A stretch of DNA of 64,000 nt from HGM13233 sp900762805 (GCA_937993755.1 CALKMA010000007.1:45833-109832), one strand, 5' to 3'; shown: positions 34,174 to 43,382, counted from the stretch's first letter. Notes: a model not told the origin generated them from the letters alone. Made by a program: numbers and translations.

Positions 34174-35424
34174 TCAGTTCAGTGCATTGGCTGCTTGAAA
34201 CGCCGCATCAAGGCGTTTAATAATCTCGTCAACAGTCACGGTTCCTACATAATACTCCTGCAAGAGTCTGCCCTGCTCATCGGTGACGGAAGACGGCAGG
34301 ATCAGATCCTGATAGGCACGGCCTGCGGCAACGAATGCCGAGGCATCTGCCACCCATGAATACGCCTCATAGTTATGGCAGGTCGCAAGGGGATTGAAGG
34401 AGCAGGCTTGGAAGAGTGCAGAGGAATCTGTCTCATCCAGCACATAGTTTGCAAACTTCAGCGCCAGATCCAGCTCTTGACTTTCGGGATGAACTGCCAG
34501 CGTGGTAGAAGTAGACAAATTGACGCGCGTGCAGTTGGGATCCTCGTTGATCGGCAGTGCAAAGACGCCGAGCTGCATATCGGGGTTAGTGGTCATAATT
34601 GTGTTGGATGCCCACGTGCCCTGCACGAACATGGCCGCTTTGCCCAACGCAAAATCCGCAGCACCCGCCTCGGAGCCTTCCTCCATTGCGCGGTCGGTGC
34701 CATTTTGCATGATCAGGTCGATCACATCAAAAATCTCGCGCACTTCCTCATAGGAGCCCTTGTCCTTATACATCCGGTCCAGCCAGTCGGTAATCTTACC
34801 GGAGACAATGTCTCCCAGCGTCAAGCCGGTCATAAGCTGAGGAACCCACTGTTCCTGGAAGGCGAGCATAAAGGGGGTGTAGCCCTTGCCGGTCAGCGTT
34901 TGGCAAATCGCTTTCAGATCGGAAAGGGTTTCGGGCGCTTCCAAACCGCACTCCTTGAAGATCGCCTTGTTGTACAAGACACCCCATGCCTGACTCTCAA
35001 TGGGAACGGCAAGAAGCTTTCCGTCGATGGTAACGGTTTCTTTTACATTGTCATAGATTACGTTGGCAAGCGGTTCGCCGGACAAGTCATAAAGATAACC
35101 GGCTTTGTTGTAGGTGCCCAAATTGTTGCAGTGCAGGGTGTAAAGATCGGGTGCGTCATCGCCGCTCAAACGGGCTTGCAGTATGCTTTCATACTCGCCG
35201 GAGGCAGGCATTTCCAGATTGACCTTGACCTTGATGTTTTCCTCGGCGAGCATTTTCGCCTCGAACTGCTTAACGTAAGCCTCCCACTGCTCCATGTACT
35301 GCGGGAAGCTCATCATAACATTTAGCTCTGCCTCGCGAGGGCCTTCTGTGCCTCCTCCACCTGCGCAGGCAACCAGCGAGAGAATCACCGCAAGTGCCAA
35401 AAGAATTGCTGACAACTTTTTCAT
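34174..35424 (-). CDS. Sugar ABC transporter substrate-binding lipoprotein
   Basis: 416 residues, family 1 solute-binding protein. The signal ends in LSLVAC, so C is lipidated and the protein tethered outside. Domain-closing features such as VPIESQAWGVLYNKAIFKE and KAAMFVQGTWAS are typical. It presumably captures an oligosaccharide for the two downstream permeases. The ATG at 35424 has AGGAGG eight bases upstream. It is the first structural gene after yesN, with its own candidate promoter and inverted repeat at 35446-35475. Ligand specificity cannot be read from the sequence. Confidence 0.93.
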   Translation of the reverse strand: MKKLSAILLALAVILSLVACAGGGGTEGPREAELNVMMSFPQYMEQWEAYVKQFEAKMLAEENIKVKVNLEMPASGEYESILQARLSGDDAPDLYTLHCNNLGTYNKAGYLYDLSGEPLANVIYDNVKETVTIDGKLLAVPIESQAWGVLYNKAIFKECGLEAPETLSDLKAICQTLTGKGYTPFMLAFQEQWVPQLMTGLTLGDIVSGKITDWLDRMYKDKGSYEEVREIFDVIDLIMQNGTDRAMEEGSEAGAADFALGKAAMFVQGTWASNTIMTTNPDMQLGVFALPINEDPNCTRVNLSTSTTLAVHPESQELDLALKFANYVLDETDSSALFQACSFNPLATCHNYEAYSWVADASAFVAAGRAYQDLILPSSVTDEQGRLLQEYYVGTVTVDEIIKRLDAAFQAANALN

Positions 35425-35445
35425 TCTTCATTTCCTCCTCGTTAA

Positions 35446-35475
35446 TTTTTGTAGGATTCCTACAAAAAAATTCTA
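35446..35475 (-). promoter_or_regulatory. Candidate promoter and operator of the sugar-transport operon
   Basis: Minus strand: extended -10 TGGTAGAAT (TAGAAT at 35470-35475). Immediately downstream is a perfect 11-bp-arm inverted repeat, TTTTTGTAGGA/TCCTACAAAAA (35446-35468), around one central base. A good -35 is missing, as expected for an activator-dependent promoter. The repeat could be an operator or an early transcript hairpin. Confidence 0.6.
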
Positions 35476-35501
35476 CCATCTTTATCGGCAAAAAGCATTT
35501 T

Positions 35502-36620
35502 CTATAACAGTGTTGTTTCGTTGTCGATTTTTAAACTGTTTTTGATTTCGCCCGGCGTTTTACCATAAACCTTCTTAAAGGTTTTGTAAAAATGTGCCAG
35601 ATCATAGTACCCGACCATTGCGCCTACCTCCCTTAACGGCACACCATACTCAGCGATGAGTGCATAAGCGCGATTCATGCGCAGGGCAGTAACATATTCT
35701 GCGAACCCTTCCTGCTTTGCGGCCTTAAACGCTCTGCTTAAATACTCTTTGGAAACATGGAACACATCTGCGGTCTGCTCAAGTGTAACACCCAGCAAGT
35801 AATTCTCCTGCAAATAGCGGCATACCGCATCAATATCTAAGCGAGATCGGCGCTGTTGCAGATTTGCGGCGTAGCCGATAATTTCGCAATAAAGCTCCCG
35901 CATGAAGGTAATTATATCTTCGATGGTATTGTCACGGCTGAAAACAAATGTCGGTTTCCCTCTGCTGAAGGCTTCCTCGCGTTTTATGCCGAGAGTATCC
36001 ATATATTTTTGCAGCTGGTAAAGGAACGCATAGTAAATGCCGATCATGGTTGCTGTAGCGGGATTTTCGCCCTCCTGCGACCGAATTGTGTCCGCCAGAA
36101 GAGCAAACTGCCGCTCGACAACGCTGCGATTTCCTGCATAAAGGGCGGCATTCAGCTTTTGCTGCAGTTTGGCATAGGAGGCTTCCCAGCCGTCGGCAAA
36201 AAAAGACGCAGCCATTGCTACAGCAGTGCTTTTCGGCACTTCTTTTTGCAGCAGCTCGGCGCACCGCTGAAGCTGCTGATTCAGCTCCTGCGACTTCACC
36301 GGCTTCAATATGTAATCTGTTACTCCAGATTTCAGGGCACTTCGAACATAAGAATAGTCATCATACCCACTGACAACCAAAATCGGTTTTTGCCACCCCT
36401 GTTTCCGCAGCCTTTGCGCCAGTTCCAGGCCGTCCAATCGCGGCATTCGCACATCCGTAATCACCACGTCCGGCAAGAGACGTGTAATCAGTTCCAGTGC
36501 GATTTCTCCATCGGCTGCCTCTCCGACGACCTCCATATCGAGGTCATCCCAGTGACCAAGCTTCAAAATCACGCCCCGCGTACACGGCTCATCGTCAACA
36601 ATCACGACCTTATAGCTCAT
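35502..36620 (-). CDS. YesN-type response regulator (receiver plus AraC HTH)
   Basis: 372 residues. The receiver domain (1-120) has the acidic pocket in VDDEPCT, the phospho-acceptor D in DVVITDVRMPRLDGLE and K in DYILKPVK. The C-terminal AraC-type HTH (about 265-365) ends GYYDLAHFYKTFKKVYGKTPG. A middle helical region links them. Such regulators usually activate adjacent polysaccharide-uptake operons. The ATG follows AAGGAGG by six bases and overlaps the sensor gene by 11 bases. It probably acts at the solute-binding-protein promoter at 35470. Confidence 0.93.
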   Translation of the reverse strand: MSYKVVIVDDEPCTRGVILKLGHWDDLDMEVVGEAADGEIALELITRLLPDVVITDVRMPRLDGLELAQRLRKQGWQKPILVVSGYDDYSYVRSALKSGVTDYILKPVKSQELNQQLQRCAELLQKEVPKSTAVAMAASFFADGWEASYAKLQQKLNAALYAGNRSVVERQFALLADTIRSQEGENPATATMIGIYYAFLYQLQKYMDTLGIKREEAFSRGKPTFVFSRDNTIEDIITFMRELYCEIIGYAANLQQRRSRLDIDAVCRYLQENYLLGVTLEQTADVFHVSKEYLSRAFKAAKQEGFAEYVTALRMNRAYALIAEYGVPLREVGAMVGYYDLAHFYKTFKKVYGKTPGEIKNSLKIDNETTLL

Positions 36621-38382
36621 GCGGTTCCTCCTTTTTCCATTGCGCAGGCATAAGCACCCGTATGGATGTACCCTCTTGTGCTGAACTTACGATTGAAATA
36701 CCGTGTGCCTCGTTTCGGCTGTGTAATTTGATGCGCGCGTGTACGTTGGCTAGCCCAATGTGCGAACCGGATCGCAGCGCTTCGTCCGTCTCTGCGCTCA
36801 ATTTGCGGCGTATCTCCTCAAGTCGTTCCTTTTCAAAGCCGATCCCGTTATCTTTTACAACGATCAGCAGATCGTCCGTCTCCGTCAGGCTGCTTTCGAT
36901 AGACAGTTCCCATCTCCCGCCTTTATTCAGCAAGCCGTGTTCAAAGCTGTTTTCGACAAGCGGCTGCAATATCAGCTTTGGTATCAGGCATTCTTCGGTC
37001 TCCGGTGCCAAATGAAGCCGCAAGCAAATCTTTTGCCCGAAACGTTCATTTTGTATCGTTATATAACTCTTCAAATATTGGATTTCTTCGGATAAAGGAA
37101 CGGCTTCTTTGGAAAAGCTGAGGCTGTAGCGCATTATGTCGCTTAACGCGAGCGTAATCGTGTAGATTTCCGGCACGTCCTTCTCCAACGCCATCCCGCC
37201 GATCACCTGCAGAGTGTTATACATAAAATGCGGATTGATCTGTGCCTGCAGCGCACGAAGCTGTGCGTTGCGCTTTTCAAGCTTTGCCTGATACTGCTGC
37301 GCAAAAAGCTCTCTATTCCTTTTTATCATATAATCAAAGCTGGTTTGCAGGATGCCGACTTCGTCGGTTCGGTGTTCTTCGGTTTTACCGTTGTAGTTAC
37401 TCAACGTAACGATTTTCATTTCCTCTGACAGCTTCCGAATAGGCTTGCTCACCGCACGGGAATAGACAACCGAGCAGATAATGCTTGCCGCAATTGCAAT
37501 AATGGCAACGAAAATGCAGCTTGCAATAGTGGGCCGCAGGGCATTCACAATTGTTTGATTCGGTATGCAGGAAAGCAGTTGGAGCTTCCCGCCATTGATG
37601 CTGCGATAAAACCAGAAGCCGTTGTTGTAAAATCCTTCCTTCTTGCCGCTCTCAGACAGTTCTTTTCGTATCGTCTCCAAGGTATCTGCGCCTGTGCTCC
37701 AACCGATGCCGTAATCCGCCTCAATAATCTCGTTTTGATCGTTGAATACAAGGATTGCCTCTTCGGGAACGCTCTTAATCTCAGCAAGAATACTTTGAAG
37801 CTGGTAAGGGCGCATACGAAAAATAATCAATGCGATCGGCAGCTTGTCTTCAAAGCGGCGGACTTGATGCGCAACGACAAGCTCGTTCTGGCCGCGCAGG
37901 AACACCAAATTGCTCTGCAGCGTGACCTCGCGGCTTTCCCACACGGAAAGGCGGTTCCCCCGCACGGATAATGACGCACCGGAACGCGTTGCAATCAGCG
38001 CTTCGTCGTTCGACAAATTGAATATTTCGACGGCGTTCATTCGGCTGTCCACACTGATGATACTATTCATCAATGTAATGATTCGCCACTGTTCCGAATA
38101 ATTCAGGCTTTTGCCTTTCTCGCACCAGTTAAAAATGTCATTCTTAACGTCTTTATTGACTTCAAATTCGTAAAACTGGTTCTGCATATTGTTTAACTCC
38201 AAAGAGAGCCTGTCCTGAAGCCAGCTGCTGCTCATGCGGTGGTCATAAATCAGCTGTTCCCGCATTGTCTTATAGGTAATGGAAGTCGCAACTGCGGCAA
38301 CTAAAATAATGGGGATCAGCGTAAAGGCCAGCATGGAGAGGAGTATCTTCTTTTGGATCGATAAATCCCGAAATCGGCACAT
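36610..38382 (-). CDS. YesM-type sensor histidine kinase
   Basis: 590 residues. Two membrane segments flank an extracellular sensor region (about 20-45 and 285-310), followed by a HAMP segment. The His_kinase domain (HisKA_7TM/LytS-type) has the phosphorylated histidine in QAQINPHFMYNTLQ. The HATPase domain shows PLVENSFEHGLL and VVKDNGIGFEKE. It probably senses an extracellular oligosaccharide or the loaded binding protein. The start is placed at the ATG at 38382, with GGAGG 11 bases upstream; the first ATG at 38400 contains that ribosome site and lacks one of its own. Confidence 0.92.
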   Translation of the reverse strand: MCRFRDLSIQKKILLSMLAFTLIPIILVAAVATSITYKTMREQLIYDHRMSSSWLQDRLSLELNNMQNQFYEFEVNKDVKNDIFNWCEKGKSLNYSEQWRIITLMNSIISVDSRMNAVEIFNLSNDEALIATRSGASLSVRGNRLSVWESREVTLQSNLVFLRGQNELVVAHQVRRFEDKLPIALIIFRMRPYQLQSILAEIKSVPEEAILVFNDQNEIIEADYGIGWSTGADTLETIRKELSESGKKEGFYNNGFWFYRSINGGKLQLLSCIPNQTIVNALRPTIASCIFVAIIAIAASIICSVVYSRAVSKPIRKLSEEMKIVTLSNYNGKTEEHRTDEVGILQTSFDYMIKRNRELFAQQYQAKLEKRNAQLRALQAQINPHFMYNTLQVIGGMALEKDVPEIYTITLALSDIMRYSLSFSKEAVPLSEEIQYLKSYITIQNERFGQKICLRLHLAPETEECLIPKLILQPLVENSFEHGLLNKGGRWELSIESSLTETDDLLIVVKDNGIGFEKERLEEIRRKLSAETDEALRSGSHIGLANVHARIKLHSRNEAHGISIVSSAQEGTSIRVLMPAQWKKEEPHEL

Positions 38383-38419
38383 TGCACAAATCGCCTCCAT
38401 TATTTTGCGCTATATTTGT

Positions 38420-38428
38420 ATTATACCA
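38420..38428 (-). promoter_or_regulatory. Extended -10 of yesM-yesN
   Basis: Minus strand TGGTATAAT: consensus TATAAT at 38420-38425 with the TGn extension. No matching -35 at 17 bases. It is followed by a 38-base leader to the yesM ATG. Confidence 0.6.
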
Positions 38429-38495
38429 TATTCTTCAGAAGTTTGGCTCTCAAACCATTGTTGATTTTTATCCATGTATTTGTATTTTTTTGGGG

Positions 38496-38861
38496 TCAAT
38501 CATAAAAGTTGTGGGATGAAGGATTTCTGATGTAGGGTTTCCTGCTGACATCGAACAGCTTCAGGAAGAAGTAATCGTCATCTGGATAGCCGTAGCCCTT
38601 GCGCCGTAGAGTCTTGCTTTTGTTGTTGATCCCCTCGATCCTGCCAGCGGAGATATTGAAAGTAGCATGGGCAATAATGCCCTCAAAATGCTCGTCGAGA
38701 ATACGGTGGAACCAGAGCAAGTGCTTGTTCTTCGTAACGGTGCAGATATCCATGATGTCGGATATTTCCTCCGCCATGGCCGCCTCGTCCGTCTGCTTGT
38801 AGGCACTTGCCAATTTGTCCTTGATGATGTCCAGAGTAAAGAAAAGCTGGTTTTGCCGGAC
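38496..38861 (-). pseudogene. ISL3-family transposase C-terminal fragment
   Basis: The frame encodes IIKDKLASAYKQTDEAAMAE, AHATFNISAGRIEGINNKSK and YGYPDDDYFFLKLFDVSRKP, the conserved end of ISL3 transposases. It is closed by an in-frame TGA upstream at 38862, beyond which the homology is lost. The N-terminal zinc and DDE parts are missing, and no inverted repeats were seen. The upstream GC-rich stretch (38870-38970) is unrelated, so the fragment is a truncated chimera. It lies at the gap between the two catabolic operons. Confidence 0.75.
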
Positions 38862-38938
38862 TCACGCCACTGTTTTGTGAAGCGTCCCAAAAGCCGACGC
38901 AGGCGGCAGTGCCCGCGCCTTTGTTTTTGGAGCGAATG

Positions 38939-38967
38939 AAAGCCGCCGCAGGCGGGGCGGCGGCTTT
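38939..38967. other. 11-bp perfect hairpin in spacer
   Basis: AAAGCCGCCGC and its exact complement GCGGCGGCTTT bracket a 7-base loop, with TTTCATTCG following on the minus strand. It could terminate minus-strand transcripts from further right. It contains the TGAAAGCCGCCG core seen in the repeats at 5750-5945. The rest of 38862-39173 holds nothing recognisable. Confidence 0.5.
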
Positions 38968-39173
38968 GTGCGATAGAATAGGAATACTTCATAATCTCCT
39001 GTAGATGGATTTGAAAAAAAGCTGTGTTAGAAAGTTGTTCTAAACAATTCTATGGATCACAACACCGCCCTCTCTGGATCAAGAAATAGCAAGACAAAGC
39101 TATATCTGAAATTGTCAGGTTTGTTTTCACCAGAAAACACTCTCAATAATCGTTCGTTTCTCCGACGGTTATG

Positions 39174-39211
39174 AAAAAGGGCAGCCCTCCGGCATAATGC
39201 CGAAGGGCTGC
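39174..39211 (-). terminator. Terminator of the FMN split-barrel gene
   Basis: A near-perfect hairpin (GCAGCCCTTCGGC/GCCGGAGGGCTGC, one mismatch) is followed by CCTTTTTCAT on the minus strand, 33 bases past the stop at 39244. Confidence 0.85.
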
Positions 39212-39243
39212 TCTGCGGTTCACCCGTCCCAGCCTTCCGCGCC

Positions 39244-39636
39244 TCAGAAATTGATGCTAACAGGCAATTCCGTGAAAGAATAAATAGTAGCAATGGCATT
39301 TTTGAGATAGTATACCTCTGTGTTACCATCACCCGGTTGGTACATACCCGAAAGCTCAGGGTAGGCTTCAATCATATGTTTCTGCGCCTCGATGCGCTCA
39401 TCGAGCACTGCTTCAGCTGAAACACGAAGCCACCGACCGCCTTCCATGGCACACATCTCAAGTCTGGGATTGACCTTGAACTGCCGCGCCACGGCTTTAG
39501 ACTTGCCCGTCTGAATGTACAAACGACCTTCAAAAAGGTCGATGGTGCCGAACGGACGCACATGAGGCTGGTCACCCTCCACAGTGGCAAGATAATATGT
39601 TTTGGCTTTTTTAAAAAAATCATAGACACGTTCCAT
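39244..39636 (-). CDS. Pyridoxamine 5'-phosphate oxidase-family (FMN split-barrel) protein
   Basis: 130 residues covering one split beta-barrel: YYLATVEGDQPHVRPFGTID, LYIQTGKSKAVARQFKVNP and RWLRVSAEAVL are typical. Members bind FMN or F420; some are reductases. It is not a full PdxH, which is longer and has a C-terminal PLP-interaction block. It has its own promoter (39667-39695) and a terminator, so it is likely a separate transcript rather than the tail of the PTS operon. Substrate unknown. Confidence 0.85.
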   Translation of the reverse strand: MERVYDFFKKAKTYYLATVEGDQPHVRPFGTIDLFEGRLYIQTGKSKAVARQFKVNPRLEMCAMEGGRWLRVSAEAVLDERIEAQKHMIEAYPELSGMYQPGDGNTEVYYLKNAIATIYSFTELPVSINF

Positions 39637-39656
39637 TGCCGTCTCCTCTCAAGCTT

Positions 39657-39695
39657 TGATAGCACTATCATAGCGCTTTTTGAACCAAATAGCAA
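39657..39695 (-). promoter_or_regulatory. Promoter and candidate operator of the FMN split-barrel gene
   Basis: Minus strand TTGCTA (39690-39695), 17-base spacer and TATGAT (39667-39672). TGATAG/CTATCA arms around a two-base centre at 39657-39670 overlap the -10, which would suit a repressor. Confidence 0.55.
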
Positions 39696-39869
39696 TCACT
39701 CTCTTGAAGCGATGAAATAAACGCCCTCAGTACACGCACGGATATCCGCCGGAACAGACAAACCGTCAACAACGCCGATAACCGGAACAATACCGAAGAA
39801 TGTCTCAATCTCCTTCATTGTTGCTTTAAAAGTTGAAAATATAAGCGGATACTGGGGACGTGTAAACAT
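39696..39869 (-). CDS. Small ORF, unrecognised (57 residues)
   Basis: A 57-codon frame begins with ATG at 39869, two bases after GAGGGGAGG (a very close ribosome site). It lies 44 bases after the flavoenzyme gene and ends just before the next promoter. The peptide (MFTRPQYPLIFSTFKATMKE ... SVPADIRACTEGVYFIASRE) is well composed with a hydrophobic central stretch but is not recognised. It could be a genuine small protein of the flavoenzyme operon or the leftover of a truncated gene. I see no overlapping alternative. Confidence 0.4.
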   Translation of the reverse strand: MFTRPQYPLIFSTFKATMKEIETFFGIVPVIGVVDGLSVPADIRACTEGVYFIASRE

Positions 39870-39913
39870 GACCTCCCCTCTGCAATAATTTTGCTCTAAC
39901 TGCAGCTTTGATG

Positions 39914-41788
39914 TTAGGCGTTTAGCGCTGTGAAATATCCCTGATCGTTGGCCTCCTTGATCTGACCGCTGCGCACGCAGTCGCCCACAATAAAAGTCTT
40001 GGGCGTGATCCCATAAAAGGAATCGGCAAGCGACCGATCAGCCTTAAGGCCAGTCGCCAGAATGACCGTATCACAATCAATACACTCGCCGTCAGCCAGT
40101 ACGACGCCCGCGTCAGTAATCTCGCGGCACTGTGCGGATAGCTTTACTGCAAGCTGTCGGCATTTTGCCAAATGCTCATCCAGTGCAATGTCCAGCATAA
40201 GGCTGTCCTGCCGGTGTAGTCTTTCGCCAGCCTCTATGATTGTAATAGCATGGTCCTGCTCGTCAAGTTCAAGAGCCAACTCACAGCCAATCGTACCGCC
40301 ACCGATAATGACGACGCGCCGCCCCACCTCGTTTCGGCGGCTATAACTCTCTGTCGCCAGCATACCATGCTCGGCGCCCTTGATGGGCGGAACAGACGCT
40401 TTGGCTCCAACAGCAACAATCAGCACATCGGGCTTCATCTCTCTGACCAATTCCGGCGTAGCTTCGGTGTTCAAACTCACCATTATAGATGACTTAACAA
40501 TCTGACCGATCAAATAGTCTTTATAAGCCCTAATGTCATTTTTATGACTGGTATGCTCCGTAAAACGCAGCGCGCCGCCGAGCGCAGCCTGTTTTTCTAA
40601 CAAAATGACCTCATGGCCACGCTCATTGGCCGTTAAAGCCGCACGCATCCCTGCGATTCCGCCACCCACGATAACAAAACGGCGCTTGTCTTGGTCCTTT
40701 GGAATGGTATAGCTAACCCAGTCCCCGCGCAGATAGCGCGGATTGACCGAGCATCCGTGATTGTAGCGGTCCGTTGTCCAATGCATACATTTTCCGCAAC
40801 GGATACAGGGAACAATGTCCTCACTGCGTCCCTCATATGCTTTCTGTATCCAGAAGGGATCGGCAATAACAGCACGCGACAGCGTTACAAGGTCGGCATA
40901 GCCCTCGGCGATGACGCTCTCAGCATCCTCCGGTGTCAAAACGGCACCAACCACCGCGACCGGGATACTGACTGTCTCTTTGATTATCTTCGCAAAATTT
41001 ACGTTGACAAGCCTCGGCTCAAGGGCCGATGTCATCATATGAACACAGCCGTCCTTGTTGATATCTGTACCGGCCGATAGATTGACCATGCTGATATACG
41101 GCTCACAGTCTTTAATAAAATGAACAACATCTTCAAAGGCGATACTCTCGCCTTTGACCCACTCCTTACAGCTGATTCGCATATCGATCGGATAGTTGGG
41201 GCCAACGGCCTCACGGACAGCCTTTACAATGGCAAGCGGGAATTTACGGCGGTTGTCATAGCAACCGCCGTAGCCATCAGTGCGTTTATTCCATGCAGGA
41301 GACAAAAACTGTGCTGGCAGCCAGCCATGCGCAAAATGCAGCATGATCATATCAAAGCCGAAATCGCGGGCATCGCGTGCCATGCGGGCAAAGGCTTTTA
41401 CAATAACCTCCATCTCCGGCTCAGTCAAGCCATGGCAGGGCTGACCATAGAGGGCTGTTCCATCGCAGGGACCCACTGTATTCTCACCGCGGCGAGCCAT
41501 ACCGGCGTGCATAATCTCCAGCGATGCCTTGGAACCGCCTTGATGCATAAAGTCAAGAATGCGGCGCGTCTTTTGACATTCATATTTTGAAAACATATAG
41601 GGCACGTCGCCCAACATGCCTGCGCCGGGCACATCAATTGTTCCGCAGCCCCATGTGTTGATAGCAGCTCCGCCGGCTTCGCGCTCATGAGAAGATCCCT
41701 CATTATTAGGTCCAATGATGATCCGGTTGGGAACGGTCATATTGCCGATTGTGATGGGGTTGAATAGGTGTGCAAATTTTTTTGACAT
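39914..41788 (-). CDS. Old-Yellow-Enzyme/BaiH-like NADH:flavin oxidoreductase
   Basis: 624 residues. The N-terminal OYE TIM barrel (about 1-370) has NRIIIGPNNEG and HFAHGWLPAQFLSPAWNKRTD. A 4Fe-4S site follows (CIRCGKCMHWTTDRYNHGC), then FAD-binding GGGIAGMRAALTANERG and an NAD(P)-binding Rossmann fold GGGTIGCELALELDEQ. This is the layout of 2-enoate reductase, BaiCD and BaiH. It presumably reduces activated C=C bonds of an imported compound. The start is the ATG at 41788, with AAGGAAAG upstream. It is downstream of the PTS EIIBC gene and separated from it by a strong hairpin. Confidence 0.88.
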   Translation of the reverse strand: MSKKFAHLFNPITIGNMTVPNRIIIGPNNEGSSHEREAGGAAINTWGCGTIDVPGAGMLGDVPYMFSKYECQKTRRILDFMHQGGSKASLEIMHAGMARRGENTVGPCDGTALYGQPCHGLTEPEMEVIVKAFARMARDARDFGFDMIMLHFAHGWLPAQFLSPAWNKRTDGYGGCYDNRRKFPLAIVKAVREAVGPNYPIDMRISCKEWVKGESIAFEDVVHFIKDCEPYISMVNLSAGTDINKDGCVHMMTSALEPRLVNVNFAKIIKETVSIPVAVVGAVLTPEDAESVIAEGYADLVTLSRAVIADPFWIQKAYEGRSEDIVPCIRCGKCMHWTTDRYNHGCSVNPRYLRGDWVSYTIPKDQDKRRFVIVGGGIAGMRAALTANERGHEVILLEKQAALGGALRFTEHTSHKNDIRAYKDYLIGQIVKSSIMVSLNTEATPELVREMKPDVLIVAVGAKASVPPIKGAEHGMLATESYSRRNEVGRRVVIIGGGTIGCELALELDEQDHAITIIEAGERLHRQDSLMLDIALDEHLAKCRQLAVKLSAQCREITDAGVVLADGECIDCDTVILATGLKADRSLADSFYGITPKTFIVGDCVRSGQIKEANDQGYFTALNA

Positions 41789-41811
41789 AACTCTTTCCTT
41801 TCTTAGATAAC

Positions 41812-41860
41812 AAGCAGGCTGCCGGCGGGTGGGAAAAACCAACCGCCTGACAGCCTGCTT
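41812..41860 (-). other. Long hairpin between PTS EIIBC and the flavoenzyme gene
   Basis: AAGCAGGCTG at one edge pairs exactly with CAGCCTGCTT at the other, with an inner GGCGGTTGG/CCCACCCGCC arm and a TTTTT loop. There is no T tract after it, so a partial terminator or a stabiliser is more likely than a complete stop. Confidence 0.65.
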
Positions 41861-41896
41861 GCCATAACATTTGACAGATTAATACCGGTAGCGGTT

Positions 41897-43264
41897 TTAC
41901 TTTTCAGCTTTTTTGCGGGCAAACATCTGTGGTATGAACCCCGGTTTTTCGACGCCCCAAAGAAGTGTAGAAACAATTGCCAGGCCAACAGCAACAGCAA
42001 GGCAAACAAGCACCTGGATGATGCAGCCCGCATAAGTCGGAAGTGTCAGAATAAATGGGCCTTGAATGACAGCCGTGGCGCGGACACCAAGAACAACCGA
42101 GAGTAACCCTTCGATAGAGCCTGTAAAAATCATCGGAACAAGAGGCCGTTTATACTTTAACACGACACCATATAATGATGGTTCAGACAACCCACAGCCC
42201 ATACCAAGGATTGCCGCCGACAAGGCATATCCTTTTTCTTCCTTGTTATTCAGTTGGAAGAATGCAGCAAGAGCAATGGAGCCGACGACGATATTTGAAA
42301 TGGCGAGGATCGGAAAGATAAAGTCAGAGCCAACAATGGCAAGATTCATCATGACAAATGCAACCAGCACCATGTGCAGACCGGTCATAACAAAAACAGA
42401 GGCAAAAGCACCAATGATGAGACCGGCCAAAGCAGGAACCTGTGTCTGAAGGAAATCCATGACAATTGTAAATCCGTCGCTGATATATGAACCAAGCGGT
42501 GCCGTAATGCCCATGCAGATCGGAGTGGCGATGAGCAAAACAATCAGCGGAACCAGAAAAGAACGAACAACCTTCGGTGAAATCTTCTCTGCAAACAGCT
42601 CAACATACTTGATGACCCAGATTGAAAGCAAAACGGGCAGTACACTGGACGTATAATTATTGAGACGCATCGGAAGCCCGAAGAAGTTCATATACTGAGC
42701 GCCGCTGGCAACCCATTCAAGAAAAGTCGGGTGAATCAGGAAGCCGGCAATCATGACTGCCAGAAAAGTGTTGCAGCGGACTTTCTTGGAGGCACTTATG
42801 GCAATAAATATCGGGAAGAAATAGACACCCAGCTTGCTCATCAGCGTTAAAATCTGGTGTGTGCTGCTGGCAGGATCAAGCCAACCAAATGTGTCAACAA
42901 TCATCAAAATCCCCTGAAGTACACCGCAACCAATCAGAGCTGGAATAATCGGCACAAAAGTACCAGACAGGAAATCAAGCAGGCCGTCAATGAAGCTTTT
43001 CTTAACCACAATATCCTTTGTTGTGGTTATCTTTTCGACCTCGTCATAGACCTTTTTGAGTTCACCCAGCAGAACAATCTGCACAGTGTTTCCTTTCAGC
43101 GTAACGCCTTTGACTTTTTCAACCTGCTGGAGTCCTACCACGTCTACCCTGTGTGGGTCGACAGTCTCAACACGAAGCCGGGTCATACAGCTCATAATGC
43201 TGACGACGTTATCGTTGGTGCCAATCAGTTCCACGATCTTGGCAGCAATTTCTGAATATGTCAT
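41897..43264 (-). CDS. PTS EIIBC, beta-glucoside/sucrose type
   Basis: 455 residues. The EIIB domain has the phosphocysteine in SIMSCMTRLRV (about C26). The EIIC domain has about ten membrane segments and conserved GMGCGLSEPSLYGVV. It lacks a fused EIIA; that domain is a separate gene just upstream (43383). It takes up a beta-glucoside or related sugar with phosphorylation. No GH1 or GH4 phospho-beta-glucosidase follows, which is unusual. It is in the licT-type operon controlled by the 44733-44800 leader. The substrate is unknown. Confidence 0.92.
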   Translation of the reverse strand: MTYSEIAAKIVELIGTNDNVVSIMSCMTRLRVETVDPHRVDVVGLQQVEKVKGVTLKGNTVQIVLLGELKKVYDEVEKITTTKDIVVKKSFIDGLLDFLSGTFVPIIPALIGCGVLQGILMIVDTFGWLDPASSTHQILTLMSKLGVYFFPIFIAISASKKVRCNTFLAVMIAGFLIHPTFLEWVASGAQYMNFFGLPMRLNNYTSSVLPVLLSIWVIKYVELFAEKISPKVVRSFLVPLIVLLIATPICMGITAPLGSYISDGFTIVMDFLQTQVPALAGLIIGAFASVFVMTGLHMVLVAFVMMNLAIVGSDFIFPILAISNIVVGSIALAAFFQLNNKEEKGYALSAAILGMGCGLSEPSLYGVVLKYKRPLVPMIFTGSIEGLLSVVLGVRATAVIQGPFILTLPTYAGCIIQVLVCLAVAVGLAIVSTLLWGVEKPGFIPQMFARKKAEK

Positions 43265-43382
43265 TCTGTAATCCTCACGTACTTATTAATTTGAATTTTT
43301 GAGTTTTATGCGTTCAAGCGGTGTGCACCCCGCCAAAAGCCAATCTACTCTACCGACATACGGCGATTTCTTCCAGCTTTAC

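Noticed and set aside
38561..38992. 143-codon frame overlapping the ISL3 fragment
   Set aside because: It is the shifted frame of the transposase remnant; the real homology is in the frame ending at 38496.
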